Shown piece after piece: positions 1-5,648 of a DNA stretch of 6,319 nt. Origin of the DNA: an uncultured Propionivibrio sp. (GTDB taxonomy: Bacteria > Pseudomonadota > Gammaproteobacteria > Burkholderiales > Rhodocyclaceae). How positions within the stretch are numbered: position 1 is the stretch's first letter; each line of letters begins with the position of its first letter. Position numbers and translations under genes: made by a program. The notes under the pieces are model-generated. The model was not told where the DNA came from. It worked only from the letters and a program-made list of their open reading frames with translations, and ran no database searches. The stretch lies in contig CALHZD010000106.1 of NCBI GenBank assembly GCA_938040985.1, positions 1-6,319 on the forward strand, read 5' to 3'.

Positions 1-188
1 GGTTCAACCCACTGACATAGGACGCGATCAGTACACGATCAGGCTCACGCACGGTCAAGACCGCAATCGTATACGCATATTCGCAACGCAGACCGATCAG
101 CCCCCGCCGAAGTTAAGCGGGGAATCGGATCTACCGGCAATCATCCACGCATTTTGTAGCACGATGCCTGCGCAACGGAGTAATTTTC
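1..188. other. Gene-free 5' leader region
   Basis: No convincing coding region is seen in these 188 bases on either strand. The stretch contains a small hairpin, CCCCGC (102-107) pairing with GCGGGG (117-122) over a 9-base loop and without a T-run, and a short CGGTC-AA-GACCG palindrome (52-63). The word CGATCAG occurs at 25-31, 36-42 and 94-100. A Shine-Dalgarno GGAG at 177-180 belongs to the following OsmC gene. A promoter for that gene presumably lies here, but no pair of boxes is good enough to call. Confidence 0.5.
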
Positions 189-611
189 ATGGAATGCAAA
201 GTCAAATGGGTTGGCGAGGCAATGGCGTTTCTCGCCGAAACCGGCAGCAATCACACCCTCGTCATGGACGCCCCGCCCGAAGCGGGCGGTCACAATATGG
301 CTCCGCGCCCGATGGAGCTACTGCTGGCTGGCGCGGGCGGCTGTACGGCCTTTGATGTCGTCTCGATCCTGCGCAAGGGACGGCATGCAATCAGCGCTTG
401 CGAAGTCAGCCTGAGCGCCGAGCGCGCCGAAAGCGACCCCAAGGTTTTCACGCGGATTCACTTTCATTTTCGCATCAGCGGCAAGGCGCTCAAGCCGGAA
501 GCCGTCGCCCGCGCCATCGCGCTTTCTCAGGAAAAATACTGCTCTGCCTCGATCATGCTCGCCCAAAGCGCCGAAATCAGCCACGACTTTGAAATCATTG
601 AAACGGCATGA
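189..611 (+). CDS. yhfA: OsmC family protein, YhfA-like
   Basis: This is a 140-residue soluble cytoplasmic protein of the OsmC/Ohr superfamily, closest by eye to E. coli YhfA: it shares the opening VKW, the APxPMEx(L)xxxAGGC block, DVVSIL.KGR and the LSxEKYCS segment. The two cysteines typical of the superfamily are present, C52 in AGGCTA and C118 in KYCSA; in Ohr and OsmC this pair reduces organic hydroperoxides. The YhfA subgroup has no settled substrate, so peroxidase activity is an inference. Length is normal for the family and both ends look complete. The start at 189 is supported by GGAG at 177-180 with an 8-base spacer. A longer start is not needed, because the family begins at this MxxxVKW motif. 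The next gene follows 60 bp later on the same strand and could be cotranscribed. Confidence 0.9.
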   Translation: MECKVKWVGEAMAFLAETGSNHTLVMDAPPEAGGHNMAPRPMELLLAGAGGCTAFDVVSILRKGRHAISACEVSLSAERAESDPKVFTRIHFHFRISGKALKPEAVARAIALSQEKYCSASIMLAQSAEISHDFEIIETA

Positions 612-671
612 CGGCCGAAAAATGCCTCAAATGTCTTTCGACAGGCAAACGCCCGCCGGAAGCAGCACCCG

Positions 672-1319
672 ATGAATTTCCTCGCACATACCGTACTGGC
701 CGGAACTGACGAGGCCGACCGCATCGGCGGTCTGCTCGGCGACTTTATCAAGGGACCGCTCCCCGCCGGCCTGCCGCCGGCGCTGGCATCGGGAGTCGCC
801 CTGCACCGCGCCATCGACGGCTTTGCCGACCGACATCCCGCGTTTCTCGCCAGCCGGGCGCGCGTCAGCCCACTGCGACGGCGCGTTGCCGGCGTACTGG
901 TCGACCTTTTCTACGATCACCTGCTGGCGCGCGACTGGCCGGGCGAAGCAGCCTTCCGGGCAGAGTCTACCGGCGCTGCAACAGAAACCGGCGGCGCCGA
1001 CCAGCCGCTCGCCGCCTACACGGCAAAAATCTATGCTGCGCTGACGACTTACCTCGACGTCCTGCCCGCTCCCGCCCGCGCTGTGGCCGAACGGATGCGT
1101 CGGGAGGACTGGCTGACCGACTACCGCAACCCGGCCGCCGTCGCCCGAGCGATTGACCAGATGTCCATCCACCGGCTCAAACGCGCTAATCCGCTGGCAG
1201 GCGGCTTTGAGGAATTTCTCGCCGATCCGGACGGATTTGCCGCCGATTTCCGCGCATTTCTGCCCGATGCGCTCGCCTTCGCCGCGCAATGGCGTGAGCA
1301 GCGACCCAAGGCGTTATGA
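672..1319 (+). CDS. acpH: Acyl carrier protein phosphodiesterase (AcpH)
   Basis: The 215-residue product matches the ACP phosphodiesterase family (DUF479), which removes the 4'-phosphopantetheine group from holo-ACP to regenerate apo-ACP in fatty acid metabolism. The family hallmarks are visible: the N-terminal MNFLAH (H6), GDFIKG (D24), ALHRAID (H45, R46, D49), FADRHP (D53) and a DLFYDHLL segment (D78, D82, H83). These are the kind of Asp/His ligands expected of an HD-like metal hydrolase fold. WLTDYRN and a Phe-rich C-terminal helix also fit AcpH. The length is slightly above E. coli AcpH (about 193 residues). The start at 672 is fixed by the conserved MNFLAH, although only a weak GGA (658-660) lies upstream. 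It follows the OsmC gene and is closed by an intrinsic terminator at 1382-1420. Confidence 0.88.
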   Translation: MNFLAHTVLAGTDEADRIGGLLGDFIKGPLPAGLPPALASGVALHRAIDGFADRHPAFLASRARVSPLRRRVAGVLVDLFYDHLLARDWPGEAAFRAESTGAATETGGADQPLAAYTAKIYAALTTYLDVLPAPARAVAERMRREDWLTDYRNPAAVARAIDQMSIHRLKRANPLAGGFEEFLADPDGFAADFRAFLPDALAFAAQWREQRPKAL

Positions 1320-1381
1320 CTCGCCTTCTTTTCTGCCTCGCCCGGAAAGCAGGCGTCCAAAAATATCTGGTATTCTGCACG

Positions 1382-1420
1382 CGCTTTTGCATTCTCTGAA
1401 TGCGGAGCGTTTTTATTTTG
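1382..1420 (+). terminator. Intrinsic terminator after acpH
   Basis: A stem forms between 1382-1394 and 1398-1409. The core GCATTC / GAATGC pairs perfectly over a TCT loop, and the base extends through two G-U pairs, one A-T and CGC/GCG with a single bulged T. It is followed directly by TTTTTATTTTG and more T-rich sequence. This is a classic factor-independent terminator for the 189-1319 transcript. It also means the downstream dehydrogenase gene needs a promoter within or just after this site. A poor TTGCAT (1387-1392) / TTTTAT (1411-1416) pair exists but is not called. Confidence 0.8.
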
Positions 1421-1455
1421 TTTTTACCCCGTTTTTACTGATTGAGAGTGACATC

Positions 1456-2361
1456 ATGAGTTTGATAAGAATCGCCGTCGTTGGCTACGGCAACATTGGT
1501 CATAGCGCCGTAGAAGCCGTGCGCGCCGCGCCGGATATGGAACTGGCCGGCGTCGTCCGCCGTTCCGCATCCGCCGCCGCCCCCGCCGAACTGGCGGGCG
1601 TTCCCATCGTTACCGACGTTTCGGCGCTCGGCAAGATTGATGTGGCGCTGCTCTGCTGCCCGACGCGCAGCGTTCCCGATACCGCGCCCGAGTACCTGCG
1701 CCGCGGCATCCATACCGTCGACAGTTTCGACATTCACGGCGAATCGCTCCTGGCGCTGCGCAAAAATCTGGACGCCATCGGCAAGGAACACAACAGCGTT
1801 GCCGTCGTTTCCGCCGGCTGGGATCCGGGCAGCGATTCGCTGATGCGCACGCTGCTGCTGGCGATGGCGCCCAAAGGGCTGACCTACACCGATTTCGGCC
1901 CGGGCATGAGCATGGGGCATTCCGTCTGCGCCAAATCCAAGCCGGGCGTCAGGGATGCTCTGTCGATGACCATTCCCGCCGGCTCCGGCGTGCATCGCCG
2001 GATGGTCTATGTCGAGCTGGAAGCCGGCGCGGATTTTTCCGCCGTAGAAAAAGCCATCAAGAGCGATGACTACTTCGCCAAGGACGACACCCACGTTTTC
2101 GCCGTTGACAGCATTGATACGCTCAAAGACATGGGACACGGCGTGCGCATGACGCGCAAGGGCGTCAGCGGCGTCACTCAGAACCAGCTTTTCGAGTTCC
2201 GCATGACCATCAACAACCCGGCGCTGACCGCCCAGGTCATGACCTCCTGCGCACGCGCCGCCGCGCATCACCTGAAACCGGGCGCCTACACCGTGCCGGA
2301 GATCGCGCCGATGGATCTTTTGCCGGGCGATCGGGATACGCTGATCAAGACACTGGTGTAA
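1456..2361 (+). CDS. ddh: meso-Diaminopimelate D-dehydrogenase
   Basis: The 301-residue product is an NADP-dependent meso-2,6-diaminopimelate dehydrogenase. The enzyme interconverts tetrahydrodipicolinate and meso-DAP in one step, bypassing the succinylase route to lysine and peptidoglycan. The Rossmann fingerprint GYGNIG is at residues 10-15. The substrate domain shows TVDSFD (87-92), VSAGWDPGSDSLMR (118-131) and FGPGMSMGHS (147-156), all characteristic of the family. At about 300 residues it resembles the shorter type II enzymes (Symbiobacterium-like) more than the about 320-residue Corynebacterium type; that assignment is by length and recollection. The open frame extends 303 bases upstream, but the ATG at 1456 is chosen because it precedes the Rossmann strand directly and has GAGAG at 1444-1448. 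It stands alone between a terminator and a GC-rich hairpin. Residues 291-301 are repeated downstream as a relic at 2428-2468. Confidence 0.92.
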   Translation: MSLIRIAVVGYGNIGHSAVEAVRAAPDMELAGVVRRSASAAAPAELAGVPIVTDVSALGKIDVALLCCPTRSVPDTAPEYLRRGIHTVDSFDIHGESLLALRKNLDAIGKEHNSVAVVSAGWDPGSDSLMRTLLLAMAPKGLTYTDFGPGMSMGHSVCAKSKPGVRDALSMTIPAGSGVHRRMVYVELEAGADFSAVEKAIKSDDYFAKDDTHVFAVDSIDTLKDMGHGVRMTRKGVSGVTQNQLFEFRMTINNPALTAQVMTSCARAAAHHLKPGAYTVPEIAPMDLLPGDRDTLIKTLV

Positions 2362-2388
2362 CCACACCGAGAAGCATCGCCGCACCTT

Positions 2389-2415
2389 CCGCCGCCGGTT
2401 TTATCCGGTCGGCGG
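2389..2415 (+). terminator. GC-rich 3' hairpin after ddh
   Basis: CCGCCG (2389-2394) pairs with CGGCGG (2410-2415), and CCGG (2395-2398) pairs with CCGG (2405-2408). There is one bulged T (2409) and a TTTTAT loop. The 10-bp stem begins 28 bases after the ddh stop, the usual place for a transcript end. No T-run follows, so it is a weak or non-canonical terminator, or an RNA 3'-end stabiliser. Confidence 0.4.
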
Positions 2416-2427
2416 CCGGTAGCCAGT

Positions 2428-2468
2428 GGCGAGCGCGGCACACTCATCAAAACAAAACCCTGGTGTAA
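2428..2468 (+). pseudogene. Relic of a second ddh 3' end
   Basis: Bases 2428-2454 read Gly-Glu-Arg-Gly-Thr-Leu-Ile-Lys-Thr. This aligns without gaps with residues 291-299 of the intact dehydrogenase (Gly-Asp-Arg-Asp-Thr-Leu-Ile-Lys-Thr, 2326-2352). Twenty of 27 bases agree, and four of the seven differences are silent in coding terms. After a 5-base insertion (AAACC), CTGGTGTAA (2460-2468) matches the last nine bases of ddh exactly. The pattern suggests a diverged leftover of a duplicated or exchanged dehydrogenase gene, not a random repeat. Nothing upstream of 2428 aligns convincingly with ddh. The fragment cannot be functional. Confidence 0.5.
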
Positions 2469-2484
2469 GCGCGCCCAAAAATGC

Positions 2485-2514
2485 CTCTGCTGCCGGCGCC
2501 GCGCAGTAGCAGAG
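2485..2514. repeat. Inverted repeat before the 2526 gene
   Basis: CTCTGCT (2485-2491) pairs with AGCAGAG (2508-2514) around a GC-rich loop. The hairpin ends 11 bases before the ATG at 2526. It would bury the alternative ATG at 2481, which favours the later start. Its role is unknown. Confidence 0.35.
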
Positions 2515-2525
2515 CGCCGCATCAA

Positions 2526-2888
2526 ATGAATCAACAAAAAGGCAAAACACCCGAAGCCCCCGCCGGCGCCGAAGCCCTCATCGACGACTTCCGCCTTGCG
2601 CTCGACAACCTCGCCGTGCTTGCCGACACCCTGAATTTCCCCGGCTGGGCGCGCACGTTTCGCGCCGCACGCCACGCACTCGACGACGAAACGCGGCCCG
2701 CCAGCGAACGCCTGACGCGGGCGCTACAAGGCGCGCAAATCCTTGGCGGCATGGGATCGTGGCCCGACTCGCCGCCCGCCGTCGCCTACGAACAAGGGCT
2801 TTCCGCCACATACGCCACCACCACCGAGGCCCTCTTAGACATCCGCGAACGCAGCCAAAAATTCCTGCGCCGCCATCCGCAGCAATAG
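2526..2888 (+). CDS. Hypothetical protein with GGMGSW motif
   Basis: The 120-residue product is not confidently recognised. After a short polar, proline-rich N-terminus (residues 1-14) it looks mostly helical: LIDDFRLALDNLAVLADTL (19-37), WARTFRAARHAL (41-52) and a segment leading to LGGMGSWPDS (73-82), then a C-terminal helix with ALLDIRERSQKFL (102-114). It has no signal peptide or membrane segment. A helix pair followed by GGMGS-hydrophobic-x-D recalls small uncharacterised families of the DUF6966 kind, but that is a tentative memory. An in-frame ATG at 2481 would add 15 residues, yet it lies in a hairpin and the added residues (MPLLPAPRSSRAPHQ) look non-protein-like, so 2526 is preferred. 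Ribosome binding is weak (GAGCG upstream). Codon choice is rich in C/G third positions, like the genes to its left. Confidence 0.65.
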   Translation: MNQQKGKTPEAPAGAEALIDDFRLALDNLAVLADTLNFPGWARTFRAARHALDDETRPASERLTRALQGAQILGGMGSWPDSPPAVAYEQGLSATYATTTEALLDIRERSQKFLRRHPQQ

Positions 2889-2937
2889 CGCAATGGCGGT
2901 TTCTACCCCTCCCGCCAAAACCCGCGCAAATAGGGAA

Positions 2938-3000
2938 GAAAACATAAAACGCCCGGAAATCCTTTAAACATAAGGGCTTCAGCGCATCAAAAAACATAAA
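2938..3000. repeat. 63-bp direct repeat, copy 1
   Basis: It begins and ends with AAAACATAAA words and aligns without gaps to copy 2 at 3160-3222, 52 of 63 positions identical. The middle holds an imperfect hairpin: a GAA..CCTT arm (2957-2964), an AT-rich loop and AAGGGCTTC (2972-2980). Read on the minus strand, both copies keep an open frame of the form MFF-x-ALxxLxLKxFRAxYVF. Confidence 0.75.
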
Positions 3001-3011
3001 TCAGATTTTTG

Positions 3012-3049
3012 CGCCCGACAGATATCGTTAGACGAACGACCGTCGGGCG
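3012..3049. repeat. Two-tier hairpin between the 63-bp repeats
   Basis: CGCCCGAC (3012-3019) pairs perfectly with GTCGGGCG (3042-3049). Inside it, TCGTT (3025-3029) pairs with AACGA (3035-3039). The result is an 8-bp outer stem and a 5-bp inner stem separated by a small internal loop. No T-run follows on either side. Confidence 0.5.
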
Positions 3050-3159
3050 TCAATACCCGACAAAAAACTCGCCGCCAACTCGCCGTCTTGTCTTTCGGCA
3101 AAGTTAAGCCGCTATTTACGCCTTCGGAGCGCTCCTCTAAAAACCGTTCAAACAGACCA

Positions 3160-3222
3160 GAAAACATAAATCGCCCTGAAGCCCTTTAAATACAAGGAGC
3201 TCAGAGCACCAAAAAACATAAA
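3160..3222. repeat. 63-bp direct repeat, copy 2
   Basis: Second copy, same length as copy 1 and in the same orientation, 222 bp further on. Its left hairpin arm reads GAAGCCCTT (3178-3186), which is the exact complement of the right arm in copy 1. The ancestral unit therefore probably had a perfect GAAGCCCTT / AAGGGCTTC stem, and each copy has lost pairing on a different side. Confidence 0.75.
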
Positions 3223-3310
3223 CTGGTCTTCGCTTGCTTTTTTAAAGGAGAGCACCCCGAAGAGCTGAGGGATGAGCAGCCTGTTTTCTTACATAGCAAA
3301 GGACGCCGCC

Positions 3311-3400
3311 ATGGAAAGCAAGGCGAAGCCAACGCAGATTTTTGCCAAGGGAAACCGCTATCAATTATTTGCACTATACTATTCGACAATCTATTCATAA
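3311..3400 (+). CDS. Possible 29-residue leader ORF before yjjJ
   Basis: This is a very short frame, but it has the best Shine-Dalgarno sequence in the spacer: AAAGGA (3298-3303) with a 7-base gap to ATG 3311. It reads MESKAKPTQIFAKGN, then a hydrophobic aromatic tail ending LYYSTIYS, and stops with TAA at 3398-3400. That is 14 bases before the ATG of the HipA-like kinase gene, which has no Shine-Dalgarno sequence. An in-frame ATG at 3272 would extend it to 42 residues but is poorly spaced from its GAGG. The peptide matches nothing I recognise and shows no helix-turn-helix, so it is not a HipB homologue. It could be a leader for translational coupling, or chance. Conservation in relatives would decide. 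Confidence 0.3.
   Translation: MESKAKPTQIFAKGNRYQLFALYYSTIYS
3375..3380 (+). promoter_or_regulatory. Possible -10 box for yjjJ
   Basis: TATACT agrees with the sigma-70 -10 consensus at five of six positions and lies in the most AT-rich stretch before the kinase gene. It predicts a leader of roughly 28 bases. No good -35 box sits 16-18 bp upstream. An alternative TTGCAC (3369-3374) / TATTCA (3392-3397) pair, 17 bp apart, is weaker but possible. Confidence 0.3.
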
Positions 3401-3408
3401 TTCTATTC
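3379..3408 (+). promoter_or_regulatory. Three CTATTC iterons, candidate operator
   Basis: CTATTC occurs at 3379-3384, 3391-3396 and 3403-3408, a constant 12-bp period. The second and third copies extend to CTATTCAT. The array overlaps the likely promoter and ends six bases before the ATG at 3415. AATCTATTCA recurs inside the gene (3566-3575). Binding by the kinase's own winged-helix domain is an attractive inference but unproven. Confidence 0.35.
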
Positions 3409-3414
3409 ATTGCC

Positions 3415-4743
3415 ATGCCTGATTACGCCGAAACCATCCGCCAAACGCTTGCGCAAGGCGTAGCAACGCCTGCTCAATTACTTGATTCTATTAGATTTAG
3501 CCAGCCGACATTATCGCGCCAACTGAAGGCGCTGGGCGATGAGGTGGTACGCATCGGCAAGGGGAAATCTATTCAGTATGCGCTGCGTGACCGGCGCCAC
3601 GGGCTACCCGCAATGCCGGTTTATCGTGTGGATGGCGAAGGTAAATTGCTGTTTTTGGGGCAATTGCTCGCGATCTATCCGCAAGGCTTTGTGATGCATG
3701 AGGCATCGGGGCGCAGTGTGCGCAGCGACGATCTGCCGTGGTGGTTGTACGATATGCGCCCGCAGGGGTATCTGGGACGGGCGTGGGCGCGCCAGCATGC
3801 GCAGCGTTTTGATTTTCCTGAAGATATTCGCCGCTGGGCCGACCACCATGTGCTGCGCGCGCTGCTGGCGGACGGCGTGGATATGAGCGGCGATTTGCTG
3901 ATTGGCGAAGCATGCCGCGCGCGTTTCTTACATATGCAAGCGCCTGAGCAGGTTGAAGATAAAGCCCGGCGCTATCCCGAGCTGGCGGCGCAGGCGGCAA
4001 CGGGCGAGTTAGCCGGCTCTTCCGCGGGTGGCGAGCAGCCGAAGTTCACAGCGTACACGGCAGACGGGCATGTGATTGTGAAATTCAGCGAAGCGGAGGC
4101 GGGTTCCGTGAGCGAGCGCTGGCGCGATTTGCTGCTGGCGGAATATTGGGCGCTTGCCACCTTGCGCGCGTCGGGGCTTGACGCAGCGGCAAGCGCGATT
4201 ATTGATAGCGCCGCACAGCGCTTTCTGGAAAGCACGCGCTTTGACCGCGTCGGCGAAACGGGGCGCGTGGGGCTGCATTCGCTCACCGCGCTGGATTTGC
4301 AATTTACCGGCAACGCATCGGAAGGCTGGGTGGGAGTTACGCGCGCGCTGGCGCAACAGGGCGTGATTACGCCGGCAGCGGCCGAACGCGCCGCGTTGCT
4401 GTGGGCATTTGGCACGCTGATTGGCAACAGCGATATGCACGGCGGTAATCTTTCTTTTATCGATGACGGCGCGCCTCCCTACCGTCTCGCACCGGTGTAT
4501 GACATGACAGCAATGGCGTTTGCGCCCACCAGCGGCGGCGGATTGCCCGCTGCCTTGTCCGCGCTGACCCTGCGCGCCGACATCCCCCCTGCGCAGTGGC
4601 GGCAAGCGCTTGATTTAGCGCGGCAGTGGCTTACGCAATTGCAGGCGGACGAGCGCTTAAGCGCACGCTTTGCCCCGTGTATTCAAGCGCTTGAACGCCA
4701 CCACGCCGACGCTGCCGCGCAACTGGCGCGGCTGGCGGTTTAA
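3415..4743 (+). CDS. yjjJ: HipA-like kinase, YjjJ type, winged-helix N-terminus
   Basis: The 442-residue product is a HipA-family serine/threonine kinase of the YjjJ type (E. coli YjjJ is about 443 residues), so it looks full length. Residues 1-60 form a winged helix-turn-helix (TPAQLLDSIRFSQPTLSRQL, then VRIGKGKSIQYAL as the wing). The kinase part shows the loop SSAGGEQPKF (202-211), VIVKF with K223, E243 in LLLAEYW, the catalytic IGNSDMHGGN (336-345; D340 and N345) and the metal-binding VYDMTAM (D363). HipA kinases phosphorylate targets such as aminoacyl-tRNA synthetases and can stop growth; the target of this one is not known. No separate HipB antitoxin gene is adjacent, which agrees with YjjJ being a single-protein form with its own DNA-binding domain. 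The start is set by family length; no Shine-Dalgarno sequence precedes it. Codons use more T and G in third position than the left-hand genes, a possible sign of transfer. Confidence 0.88.
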   Translation: MPDYAETIRQTLAQGVATPAQLLDSIRFSQPTLSRQLKALGDEVVRIGKGKSIQYALRDRRHGLPAMPVYRVDGEGKLLFLGQLLAIYPQGFVMHEASGRSVRSDDLPWWLYDMRPQGYLGRAWARQHAQRFDFPEDIRRWADHHVLRALLADGVDMSGDLLIGEACRARFLHMQAPEQVEDKARRYPELAAQAATGELAGSSAGGEQPKFTAYTADGHVIVKFSEAEAGSVSERWRDLLLAEYWALATLRASGLDAAASAIIDSAAQRFLESTRFDRVGETGRVGLHSLTALDLQFTGNASEGWVGVTRALAQQGVITPAAAERAALLWAFGTLIGNSDMHGGNLSFIDDGAPPYRLAPVYDMTAMAFAPTSGGGLPAALSALTLRADIPPAQWRQALDLARQWLTQLQADERLSARFAPCIQALERHHADAAAQLARLAV

Positions 4744-4790
4744 TTTAAACGCGAGTCATGAGCAGGCAAGATACCATGCAGTTCACGCGC

Positions 4791-5485
4791 TCAATCGGCC
4801 CCGGCATCGGACGGGCGGCGATGGGCGCGCATCAGGCTTCCGGCAAACGGCGTCCATAGCACGTGCGTCAGCCCGCCGTCCTGCAGGCGGGCGGGCGTTT
4901 GTCCAGGTGTTGCAGGTGCGGAACAGGCTGTAGCTGCCGTGCGCGGCGTAGAAAGCGTCGTGATCGCCATAGGCGCGGGCGACGGGCGCGGCGCGGCCGT
5001 CATCAAGACGAAAAGACGCGAGGATACCGGCGGCCAGCGCGATACTGGCGGCGGCTGATGTCAAGGCGGATGCTGTCGGGCGCCTCGTAAAGCACCGCGT
5101 AAAAGGTGGCATGAATCACGCTGTCGCCCAGCCCGCTGACCGCGCGCAGCGCCCAGCCAAGCTTCAAGTCGCGCCAGTGTGGCGTTTCCACATAAAAACC
5201 GCGATCGCCCCAGCCGAAGGCAACATAACGCGCACCGCTGCTGTCGCGGCGGGTATCCGCCGGGCTGACGGCGCGCGTCCAGTCGAACACCTCATGGCGC
5301 AGCGGTACGGCGATGTCGGTATGCACGCCGTTACTCAGCAGAAAAACGGACACCTCAGCATCCCCGCCCTCGCCTTCCGTAGCAATGACGGCACGGCCGC
5401 CCAGCCAGGCGGCAAGCAGGTAAGCCAGCGGCAGCGCGACAGAAACAGCGACAATGTCCAGTAGAACGCGGCCAAGGCGACGCAT
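4791..5485 (-). pseudogene. Broken DUF2459/TIGR02117 family gene
   Basis: Three overlapping minus-strand frames together give one recognisable protein. The first (ATG at 5485) encodes a membrane segment (about residues 7-30), then SNGVHTDIAVPL, YVAFGWGDRGFYVETPHW and HATFY, ending after SRRQYR. The second resumes with LAAGILASF, AYGDHDAFYAAHGSYS and FRTCNTWTN. The third completes LQDGGLTHVLWTPFAGSL and stops at 4791. These are the ordered conserved blocks of DUF2459, with the invariant-looking His and Cys retained, so each frame continues where the previous one leaves off. The first break (about 5037-5041) fits loss of one CG from a CGCGCG run; the second (4886-4897) fits an extra GCCC in a GCCC repeat. 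Family function is unknown to me beyond an inner-membrane or periplasmic location. Assembly errors are the main alternative. It converges with the kinase gene, 47 bp away. Confidence 0.75.
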
Positions 5486-5549
5486 GGCGGAATGGAGGAA
5501 TGGCGGCAGACGGGCGCGCCCATTACGACAGGCCCCGAAAAACACCGGT

Positions 5550-5578
5550 GCCGCATTGAACTCCCGCGTCAATGCGGC
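5550..5578. repeat. REP-like palindrome
   Basis: GCCGCATTGA (5550-5559) is perfectly complementary to TCAATGCGGC (5569-5578) over a 9-base loop. It sits between two minus-strand genes, and CACCGGTG (5543-5550), itself a palindrome, abuts it. On the minus strand the stem is followed seven bases later by TTTTT (5538-5542), so it could also have served as a terminator for the DUF488 gene. Its form is typical of repetitive extragenic palindromes; copy number cannot be seen in one window. Confidence 0.55.
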
Positions 5579-5648
5579 TACAGCCCGCCCTCTGTGCGGC
5601 AACACGCGACTCGCCCTGAACGTTTGGCTATACAACGGCCATTGCCAA

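Larger units (their letters stand above)
2889..3310. other. AT-richer spacer with repeats, no clear gene
   Basis: This stretch differs in composition from the genes on both sides and carries no ORF that can be defended. It contains two copies of a 63-bp repeat (2938-3000, 3160-3222), a two-tier hairpin (3012-3049) and a perfect GGAGCGCTCC palindrome (3125-3134). TCTTCG (3227-3232) and CGAAGA (3257-3262) form a further inverted pair. The word CAGATTTTTGC occurs at 3002 and again near 3335. A 62-codon minus-strand frame (2979-3167) crosses the spacer, but it starts inside one repeat and ends inside the other. The layout resembles remains of a small repeat-bordered element, but no transposase fragment is recognisable. 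Confidence 0.55.

Noticed and set aside
25..100. CGATCAG iterons as a replication origin or operator
   Set aside because: Only three short copies, with spacing of 11 and then 58 bp; no other origin features such as an AT-rich unwinding region or dnaA/rep gene.
102..122. CCCCGC/GCGGGG hairpin as a terminator of an upstream gene
   Set aside because: No T-run follows and no upstream gene is visible in the window.
627..1289. Long minus-strand ORF opposite acpH
   Set aside because: It is an antisense shadow of a confidently identified gene in GC-rich DNA.
1435..2385. 316-codon minus-strand ORF opposite ddh
   Set aside because: Shadow frame with Gly/Ala/Arg/His-rich composition and no domain; ddh on the plus strand is clear.
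2979..3167. 62-codon minus-strand ORF as a gene
   Set aside because: It begins and ends within the two 63-bp repeats, has only a weak AGGG upstream and shows no recognisable domain.
3201..3416. 71-codon minus-strand ORF opposite the kinase leader
   Set aside because: Low-complexity Ser/Cys/Pro content with no family resemblance; it is antisense to better-supported signals.
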